29,980 nucleotides of DNA from a virus, in IMG/VR virus record IMGVR_UViG_3300046466_000228, positions 1-29,980 of that record; one strand, 5' to 3'. The notes beneath the pieces were generated by a model that was not told where the DNA came from, ran no database searches, and was given only the letters and a program-made list of their open reading frames with translations. The position numbers were made by a program, and so were the translations under genes. Of this stretch, positions 12,924 to 19,900 are shown piece by piece. Positions within the stretch are counted from its first letter, which is position 1; each line of letters begins with the position of its first letter.

Positions 12924-13141
12924 GAAGTAAAAAAGATGTGGTGAACAACCCGCCACACTATAATCAGGCAGGGGTCGAGTGTATTTCTGCTATTGAAGCC
13001 GCAACAGATGAAGGCTTCGAGTATTACCTACAGGGTAATATCATTAAGTATCTATGGAGATACCGCTACAAGAACGGTGTAGAGGACTTGAAAAAAGCTC
13101 AATGGTATCTCACCAAGTTGATAGAAATAAAGGAGAAGTAA
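12920..13141 (+). CDS. DUF3310 phage protein, 73 aa
   Basis: Matches the DUF3310 pattern: an N-terminal NPPHYNQAGVECISAIEA segment, then FEYYLQGNIIKYLWRYRYKN and a C-terminal helix (VEDLKKAQWYLTKLIE). Members are common in phages and often annotated as nucleotide-kinase-like, without proven activity. The start is GTG at 12920 with GGAG 7 bases upstream; it overlaps the previous stop (GTGA). It lies directly before the RNR gene, which fits a nucleotide-metabolism context but does not prove it. Confidence 0.8.
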   Translation: MRSKKDVVNNPPHYNQAGVECISAIEAATDEGFEYYLQGNIIKYLWRYRYKNGVEDLKKAQWYLTKLIEIKEK

Positions 13142-13142
13142 C

Positions 13143-15125
13143 ATGTCGAATCAGCTACCCACCATTTACCAGCAATTCATCCACAAGTCGCGCTATGCCC
13201 GTTGGATCCCAGAACATAATCGTAGAGAGACATGGGAAGAGACTGTCCGTCGTTATATGAACTTTATGTGTGATCACCTCAAGACTGAGCACGGTTACGA
13301 CGTTAACGAATTGTTTGCTGAAGAATTGGAAAATGCTGTTCTCGACTTGAAGATCATGCCATCTATGCGGGCTATGATGACTTCTGGATCAGCACTGGAA
13401 CGAGACAACGTTGTGGGATACAACTGCTCGTACCTACCTGTAGACAGCCCCCGTGCGTTCGACGAGTGTATGTACATTCTGATGTGTGGCACAGGCGTGG
13501 GCTTTTCTGTTGAGGAGTCTCAGGTGTGCAAGCTGCCTATCGTGAACGAACACTTTGAGGAGTCCCCGACTGTTGTGCACGTTGCCGACAGCCGTAGCGG
13601 ATGGGCTAGGGCGTTCCGCGAACTGCTGTCTCTGCTGTATGCTGGACAAGTCCCATCGATAGATGTGTCGTCTGTTCGCCCAGCCGGGGTTCGTCTGAAG
13701 ACTATGGGAGGCCGTGCCTCTGGGCCGGAACCTCTGCTTGAGTTATTTAACTTTTGTATCGACATCTTCAAACGTGCCGCTGGTCGTCGTCTCAAAGCAA
13801 TCGAGTGTCACGACATCATGTGCAAGGTCGGTGAGATCGTTGTCGTAGGTGGCGTTCGTCGTTCTGCACTGATTAGTTTATCTGATCTTTCTGACAGAGA
13901 GATGTCCCACGCCAAGTCTGGCAACTGGTGGGAGAACGATGGACACAGAGCATTGGCTAACAACTCTGTATCGTACTCCAAGAAACCCGACATTGGAACG
14001 TTTCTAAAAGAGTGGCTGTCTCTGTACGACAGCAAAAGCGGGGAGCGTGGCATCTTCAACCGTGAAGCAGCCAAGATGAAAGTCGCTGAGAACGGACGAC
14101 GTGACCCTGAACACGACTTCGGTTGTAACCCGTGTAGTGAGATTATTTTGCGTCCGTACCAGTTCTGCAACCTGTCAGAGGTAGTTGTTCGTCCTACAGA
14201 TAGTCTCGAAGATTTGAAGCATAAGGTTCGTCTCGCAACCACGCTGGGTACGTTCCAGAGCACCCTCACCAACTTCAAGTATCTGCGTAAGATCTGGGAG
14301 AAGAACACCAAAGAAGAACGTCTTTTGGGTGTGTCCCTGACAGGTATCATGGATCACCCTGTGCTGTCCAAGACAGAGGATTCTGTGCGTTGGCTAAGTG
14401 AAATGCGCCAAGTGGCTATTGACCAGAACGCATATGTGGCAGACCAGATCGGTATCGAACGGTCTACCGCCATTACCTGTGTGAAACCATCCGGCACTGT
14501 ATCGCAACTCGTCGATGCTGCCAGCGGTATCCACGCACGACATAACCCCTATTATGTTCGAACTGTACGAGGCGACAACAAAGACCCGCTGACACAGTTC
14601 TTGGTTGAGCAGGGCATACCCAGTGAGCCAGACGTTATGAAGCCAGACAACACAACCGTATTCAGCTTCATTACACGTTCGCCGCACGGTGCCACCTGCC
14701 GCAACGACATGTCAGCTATCGACCAGCTTGAACTTTGGAAGCTGTACGCTCTGCACTGGTGTGAACACAAACCATCTGTTACCATCAGCGTCAAAGAGGA
14801 CGAGTGGGTCAAGGTGGGTGCATGGGTGTACGACAACTTCGATCTGTGCAGTGGCATATCGTTCCTGCCGTTCACTGACCACACCTACAAGCAAGCCCCG
14901 TATCAGGACATCAGTGAGGAAGAGTACAAGGGCAACTACCAGAAGGTATCTAACGTCAACGAGGACGGTATCGCGGAGTGGTCTGAGATAAACCTCAAGA
15001 TACCTGACGACATAGACTGGTCGGGGCTCGAAGCGTTCGAGACAGAAGATTCAACCAATGGCAACCGGGAACTAGCCTGTTCTGCAGATGCCTGTGAAGT
15101 AGTAGATATAGTTGCAGCGGAGTAA
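13143..15125 (+). CDS. nrdJ: Class II (adenosylcobalamin) ribonucleoside-triphosphate reductase, 660 aa
   Basis: Converts ribonucleotides to deoxyribonucleotides for phage DNA. The sequence follows the monomeric Lactobacillus-type RTPR. It has an N-terminal redox Cys in GYNCSYLPVD (about 93-102), the GTGVGFSVE segment, the active-site NPCSEI (about 328-333, radical Cys and Glu), the CVKPSGTVSQ phosphate-binding region and a C-terminal redox pair ACSADAC (about 644-650). No NrdB-like radical subunit is present, consistent with use of host cobalamin instead of a di-iron subunit and with independence from oxygen. It is slightly shorter than the bacterial enzyme (about 740). A GGAG site lies 7 bases before the ATG. 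Confidence 0.9.
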   Translation: MSNQLPTIYQQFIHKSRYARWIPEHNRRETWEETVRRYMNFMCDHLKTEHGYDVNELFAEELENAVLDLKIMPSMRAMMTSGSALERDNVVGYNCSYLPVDSPRAFDECMYILMCGTGVGFSVEESQVCKLPIVNEHFEESPTVVHVADSRSGWARAFRELLSLLYAGQVPSIDVSSVRPAGVRLKTMGGRASGPEPLLELFNFCIDIFKRAAGRRLKAIECHDIMCKVGEIVVVGGVRRSALISLSDLSDREMSHAKSGNWWENDGHRALANNSVSYSKKPDIGTFLKEWLSLYDSKSGERGIFNREAAKMKVAENGRRDPEHDFGCNPCSEIILRPYQFCNLSEVVVRPTDSLEDLKHKVRLATTLGTFQSTLTNFKYLRKIWEKNTKEERLLGVSLTGIMDHPVLSKTEDSVRWLSEMRQVAIDQNAYVADQIGIERSTAITCVKPSGTVSQLVDAASGIHARHNPYYVRTVRGDNKDPLTQFLVEQGIPSEPDVMKPDNTTVFSFITRSPHGATCRNDMSAIDQLELWKLYALHWCEHKPSVTISVKEDEWVKVGAWVYDNFDLCSGISFLPFTDHTYKQAPYQDISEEEYKGNYQKVSNVNEDGIAEWSEINLKIPDDIDWSGLEAFETEDSTNGNRELACSADACEVVDIVAAE

Positions 15126-15129
15126 AACA

Positions 15130-15606
15130 ATGATGATTTCAGTAGACGTAACCGAAGATATGATGAAACAGGCCGCTAAGAAGGCCGCACAGATGCAGTT
15201 CCTTACTGGTAGCATTACCAACGGAACGAGCAACGTTCTGGGAAGTCTTGGTGAGGTCATCGTTCAGAACCACCTCAATGCCTCCCCTAGCAACACGTTC
15301 GACTACGACCTGATGCACAAGGGCAGACGCATTGATGTCAAGACCAAGCGGTGTGACTCCGCCCCTCTGTCCTATTATGACTGTTCTGTTGCTGCACATG
15401 GTTCAGACCAAAACTGTGACGAATACATCTTTGTCAGAGTGTTGCACAACATGAAGCGGGCTTGGATATTAGGCAGCATATCTAAGTCTGAGTTCTACGA
15501 ATCCGCGACTCGTCACAAACGCGGAGAAGTTGACTCTCGTAACAATTACACGTTCCGTGCTGACTGCTACAACATACCAATCAGTAAGCTAAAGGACGTA
15601 GGATGA
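15130..15606 (+). CDS. PD-(D/E)XK-like nuclease, 158 aa
   Basis: Probable endonuclease. A helix with GSLGEVIVQNHL (Glu42) is followed by TFDYDLMH (Asp60) and GRRIDVKTKRC (Asp69-x-Lys71), the order and spacing of a PD-(D/E)XK active site. A strand follows (EYIFVRVLHN, AWILGSIS). The start at 15130 (MMISVD) has GCGGAG about 8 bases upstream; an in-frame TTG at 15112 lies inside the RNR gene. The substrate is unknown: host DNA degradation, junction cleavage or packaging-related cutting are all possible. Confidence 0.65.
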   Translation: MMISVDVTEDMMKQAAKKAAQMQFLTGSITNGTSNVLGSLGEVIVQNHLNASPSNTFDYDLMHKGRRIDVKTKRCDSAPLSYYDCSVAAHGSDQNCDEYIFVRVLHNMKRAWILGSISKSEFYESATRHKRGEVDSRNNYTFRADCYNIPISKLKDVG

Positions 15607-15836
15607 AACAAAAAGCAAAAACCAAGATAGATGATCTGTTCTCTCTCCGTATGGGTATGACCCGCTCCGGAGACATCAAGATGGAGATGGACTACGTAAA
15701 CGCAGAAGTGTTTACCAAGACTATGGAAGAACACGCCCCTGAGTTTGATGATACATGGAAGGTTGCATCACTGCTCCGGTATCTGAAAACAAAGGGCGAG
15801 GAGATAATGGAGAAGTCTAATGGATACGTCACCTGA
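15603..15836 (+). CDS. Hypothetical protein, 77 aa
   Basis: Small charged protein (MKQKAKTKIDDLFSLRMGMT...) with helical segments and an acidic middle (MEEHAPEFDDTWKV). No family is recognised. The start overlaps the upstream stop (ATGA). The end overlaps the start of the 51-aa gene by 17 bp. Confidence 0.65.
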   Translation: MKQKAKTKIDDLFSLRMGMTRSGDIKMEMDYVNAEVFTKTMEEHAPEFDDTWKVASLLRYLKTKGEEIMEKSNGYVT

Positions 15837-15975
15837 TACAGAGGACAAGGAACTAGAACAAGCTCGTAAAGATTCCCGCCAGATGGAACTGCCTATTGAC
15901 CCAGCGGACAGAGACTGGTATTACGATGGAAATGGAGTCAAACGATATATAGACAGCGACAAACCTGTGGAGTAA
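15820..15975 (+). CDS. Hypothetical acidic protein, 51 aa
   Basis: This short frame (MDTSPDTEDKELEQARKDSR..., then WYYDGNGVKRYIDSDKPVE) fills the gap between two recognised genes. GGAGAAG lies about 7 bases before its ATG. The first half is a charged helix, and the Trp-Tyr-Tyr-Asp-Gly segment suggests a small folded C-terminal motif. No function is assigned. Confidence 0.65.
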   Translation: MDTSPDTEDKELEQARKDSRQMELPIDPADRDWYYDGNGVKRYIDSDKPVE

Positions 15976-15978
15976 GCA

Positions 15979-16233
15979 ATGCACAAAGATAAAGTAACAC
16001 CAACAGACGATCTGTCGTGGTGGATCAAATGGGCCGGAACTCTGATGTTTCTGGCTGCTCTCATTACACGGGCATCAGGCATCAGCCCTGCTCTGGACAT
16101 AGCCCTGTCCTTTAACGGAGCAATATGTTGGTTGGTTGTAGGATGGCTGTGGCACGACAGAGCACTAATCGTTCTCAATGCAGTAGCCAGTGTGTTGCTG
16201 ATCATTGCCTTTATTAACACGACGGGAGTATGA
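15979..16233 (+). CDS. Small membrane protein, 84 aa, about three transmembrane segments
   Basis: After a short charged N-terminus (MHKDKVTPTDDLSWWIKW) there are three hydrophobic stretches at about residues 18-35, 43-57 and 62-82 (AGTLMFLAALI; FNGAICWLVVGWLW; LIVLNAVASVLLIIAFI). It resembles small membrane proteins seen beside RNR genes in marine phages (I recall them as DUF6552-like, not certain). It could be a holin, but its position among replication genes argues against a simple lysis role. Confidence 0.65.
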   Translation: MHKDKVTPTDDLSWWIKWAGTLMFLAALITRASGISPALDIALSFNGAICWLVVGWLWHDRALIVLNAVASVLLIIAFINTTGV

Positions 16234-16235
16234 CA

Positions 16236-16433
16236 ATGAGTGAATCACAGAAAGTAGTTATCGACGACAAAGAGTACGCTATGACGGACTTCACAGACGA
16301 GCAAAAGTACTTTGTCTCGCAACTGTCAGATATTCATAACGAGCGGTCACGTCTTGAGTTCAAGATTGCACAACTGAACGCCGCACACCAGATGTTTACG
16401 ACAGTTCTCAAACAGAGCATCAACGCTGAGTAG
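16236..16433 (+). CDS. DUF6447-like small protein, 65 aa
   Basis: The KVVIDDKEYAMTDFTDEQ opening followed by a helix (YFVSQLSDIHNERSRLEFKI) fits the small phage/bacterial family I know as DUF6447, of unknown function; a coiled-coil helix is likely. The ATG at 16236 was chosen because GGGAG lies 8 bases upstream; the ATG at 16230 is too near it. Confidence 0.65.
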   Translation: MSESQKVVIDDKEYAMTDFTDEQKYFVSQLSDIHNERSRLEFKIAQLNAAHQMFTTVLKQSINAE

Positions 16434-16443
16434 GGGACGCAAC

Positions 16444-16632
16444 ATGTTGGAAGCACTAATACTAAAACTAGAGGGTGAGATAGCCGTTGCCAAAGCTAAC
16501 GTCAATGTCTATCTCAATCACTCTGTAGGCATCGGGGAGCACCCTGATGTTGTGGAGGCCATCGAAACGCAGATAGAGAAGATAGCCGCCGCACAGGAGA
16601 AGATAGACACGATACGCCAGCACTTTGGATAA
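16444..16632 (+). CDS. Hypothetical helical protein, 62 aa
   Basis: Two predicted helices (LEALILKLEGEIAVAKANVN and VEAIETQIEKIAAAQEKIDT) separated by a short loop (HSVGIGEHPD), probably a helical hairpin or coiled coil. No family is recognised. GGGG precedes the ATG. It is the last gene of the rightward operon, directly before the terminators. Confidence 0.65.
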   Translation: MLEALILKLEGEIAVAKANVNVYLNHSVGIGEHPDVVEAIETQIEKIAAAQEKIDTIRQHFG

Positions 16633-16637
16633 AAAAA

Positions 16638-16670
16638 CCCCGGCAGGAATTAACCTGTCGGGGTCTTTTT
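16638..16670 (+). terminator. Rho-independent terminator (bidirectional), operon end
   Basis: CCCCGGCAGG (16638-16647), a 6-base loop, CCTGTCGGGG (16654-16663), then TCTTTTT. It is a 10-bp stem with one G-U pair. A run of seven A's on the 5-prime side gives a T-tract in the other direction too, so it can stop transcription from either side. Confidence 0.85.
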
Positions 16671-16676
16671 GTGTAT

Positions 16677-16704
16677 AGGTCGGGTTTACCCCGATCTTTT
16701 TTTT
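16677..16704 (+). terminator. Second tandem Rho-independent terminator
   Basis: AGGTCGGG (16677-16684), loop TTTAC, CCCGATCT (16690-16697), then a run of eight T's. It gives an 8-bp stem with one G-U pair and lies 6 bases after the first terminator. Confidence 0.75.
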
Positions 16705-16981
16705 ATGCTAGGTCGTTTTTACCTTTTCCGTCAGCGGCAAAAACAGGCACTTTCTTGCCTTTTACTGTGGTCATAGGCAGCTTACCGCCCATAGCCATCA
16801 TGCTTTTTCCCATCATGGGATTGGGCATCTTGTTCATTCCTGTTGACATGGTGTTGTTGATCATGCCACCCATCTGCTTTTTCTTCTTGGGTTTCATGGT
16901 CGCCTTACCACCATACATCATGGGCTTACGAGACATTCCACCGTACCGCATCCCTTTTGGTCCGTTTCCATAGGTTTTCAT
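16703..16981 (-). CDS. Met/Gly/Lys-rich small protein, 92 aa
   Basis: Unusual composition: 17 Met in 92 residues, many in MM or GGM groups (KPMMYGGKA, PNPMMGKSMMAMGGK), with many Lys and almost no acidic residues until the C-terminus. It is probably disordered and may bind nucleic acid or other virion proteins; similar Met/Gly-rich small proteins occur near the ends of marine-phage structural operons. The start overlaps the stop of the 1782-aa gene (ATGA) and follows AAGGA. It is the last gene of the leftward late operon. Confidence 0.65.
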   Translation of the reverse strand: MKTYGNGPKGMRYGGMSRKPMMYGGKATMKPKKKKQMGGMINNTMSTGMNKMPNPMMGKSMMAMGGKLPMTTVKGKKVPVFAADGKGKNDLA

Positions 16982-19900
16982 TGTGTTAATCCTTCGTTGA
17001 AATATGGGTTGTATTTTTTGAATTGTTGAATGGACTGCTCGTAGTCCATAGGTTGCGGAGATACAAATCTCTCTTCGTTATTTCGTATGCTTTCTTCAAA
17101 CTTAGCTACTAACTCTTTTCCAGTTAGGTTTCCGTTATCTCCAGTAACGGGATCATCTGAGTAAGACATTGCAGCAATCTTCATGCTTGTCTTCAAATAC
17201 AGAGACGATATCCTTCTCTCTATTTGAGCATCAAGAGGCTTGCCTGTCTCAATCATTTTGATGAACTCTCGTGTTAAAACTGGATCGGAGAGTATGGTAG
17301 CCACACCGTTAAATTTACGAGCCTGACTATTTTTTGCTACTATTTCCATAGCCACATAAAACGGGCTAACTTGACGCAGTTGAACTTGACGACCTCTGTT
17401 TAAAAGAGCAAGAGTGTCTACAGCTTTTGCTCCCGGTTGAACGTTTAACGGAGCCCCTCGCTTTAGCACTCTTTCAGATAGCTCGTCAAACAGCGAGAGA
17501 GTTCTTGATAGATCAGGATGAAATTCATCTAAAGCATTTCTTAAACCAACGTATTCTGCCCCATCTAGAACTTTAGTTGCTCCTCCAGTGTCAAAGAGCA
17601 ACTTTCCGGCTTCAACTCCTTTTTCTGGTCTTGATGTTGTTTCCTTAACAACTCCTGATATCAGTGCTAGTTTTAGCTCATTATCAAACGCTGTGATCTC
17701 ATCTGGATCTGTTATATCAGACCTAATCTTTTTAATCTCCTCCAAACCAGAGGGGCTTGTGACATACTTAAACAGAGCTTCCATGTCGTTAAGATTTTCT
17801 AAAGGATCAGATCCTGCTTTTGCATATCTATATATTTTGTTCTTAATTCTAATTTTAGCTGCTGCTGAAATTTTGTTTGCATCTGATAATGCTTCTTGAA
17901 GGGCTTGGTTTGCCAAAGCCTCCCCCTCTTCAATTAGTGATCTAAAGGATGTGTTTACGAGATTGTCCAAACTACCGAAAGAGAATATGTCGTCATCGGT
18001 AATTATAGGAGCCTCTGAGTCTAAAACAAAGTCTCCGTTCTCATCTACTTTATGAAATCTTGCGTCTTTTAAAGCATCAAGACCACGAAGTTCAGCATCA
18101 CCTTTTAAATCTAAGTTGAGGGGCAGCTTATCGTCTTCAAGAAGACCCCGCATTTTTTCACCTTGAGGGCTGTTGAAGAACCTTTCCCGATAATGGTTAA
18201 GCAACATGCTGCGGAACTTTTCAGCCCCCTCAGTACCAGCAACAAGGTAAAAATTACCTGTCTTTGGATCGTACGTCCCAAACGCTTTTCTAGCTGTTTC
18301 CAAGACGGTGTTGTTTATGTGCTCCGCCGTATCTACAGGATTTGCCGGATCCGTCTTCTTGGGATCGTTAAGGGCATCTATCATCTTTCTAAAGTAGTTA
18401 CCGTCTAAGTCGCCCTTTGTGCCTATCTCTTTTAACAGCTTGTCATCAAATCTTGCGTAGTGCGGGCGGACAACTGTTGTCATCTTGTCTTTATAAAATT
18501 TTATGAACTCCGTATCTACTTGAGGCTCAAGTCCATATTTATCTTTTATAAACTGCACGGGATTACCGTCAGCATCTTCTGTTTGCAACAGCCTGTTTTT
18601 AATGTTGCTTGCTACATTATACCCCGCATTGTTAGGATTTTTAAGAACTTGGTTTAGTCCTTTGACAATCAAGTCCATCTCAACTGCACTCAAGTCTAAG
18701 GTAGCTAAATTAGCTGCTTGTTCAATAGACCTTTCGTCCATACCATCTATGCCTAGCGTTTTTAAAAGAGCGGGTGCTTCGTCGTCAAACTCTCCAAAGA
18801 AACGCAACTCGTCAGGAGTTACCTCTTGAGTAAATTTACGGTACCACATGAAGGCATCCATGTTTGTCCTGCCAGAGAAGGCGTATCGTTCTTTCATCTC
18901 ATCTGGCAACTGATTGACAAACTTATTGATAAGTTCAGACGGAGTTTTTACCTTTTCGTTGGGCTTGAATCCAACTTGACTTGAAAAAAACCTTCGAGCG
19001 GATTCTTGAGCAACCCCTATGAGTTCCGCTTGTTTTGGAGTCTTTGCTGCTACTTTTGATGCTGCAACTCTTACAGGGTCTCTGAATAAGTCCGGGAAAA
19101 AGGCAGCGTCCGCTGCTTGTCTCTCATACAAGTCTAAGAGAACGTCTGTCTGATCAGCGTACGTTGTTGAGTACTGCTGTTCTACTGTTTTATAGAAGTC
19201 TTTTACGTCTGCTTGTCCATCTGTAAACTCGTTCCTGACCATCTTCTGTAGAGCTCGTGCAACCGACTCAGAGTCCATAGGAATAGTTCCTGCCTCTACT
19301 TTATCCAAGTAGTCTCTAATCCCCTGATCTCTAGCGGCTCTAAGATCTGTGATACTTGTTTGAATCTCTCTCAACTTTTCAACAGGAGCGTTATTGGCTT
19401 CAAGTTCGTCTAGACTTTTCTGAAGCGACTCTATAGTTTGATTGAATATCCTATCAACTTCTTGAGTTATTGTGCCTCCAGCGTGAGTTTCACCCTCTCT
19501 TAGCGCAGCACTTAGATTTGTTCTAAATTCACCGCTTACTGCATTTATGGTTTCTACTGACTCATCTAAAAGATCAAGAGCTTCATCTCTAGCTTCAAAG
19601 ATTTTAGACAAAACTACTTCGGATTCTTCTGACAGATTGCCCCTAAACGGCTCCGTCTTTTGTAGGGTTTCTGCCATTCTAGCTCGTAAACTTTCACGTG
19701 CATCTGATAGGCCATTATTAAAGTCTAGTAATTCTTTAAGATCACCTTTTGTAAAATCAACTTGTCCACCCCTAAGACTTAGGTAGTCACCTATTCCTTT
19801 TAGATATGTACTGAAGACAAGATCGCCTATCAATACTGGAACGTCTTCCGGTGTTATTGTAGATCCGGGAAGCTCCGACAGTTCCTTTACAAGTTTAGTG

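Noticed and set aside
16671-16973. Plus-strand open frame of 100 codons opposite the Met-rich gene
   Set aside because: Hydrophobic Pro/Phe-rich translation is the complement of Met/Gly/Lys codons; it begins inside the tandem terminator and has no ribosome site.
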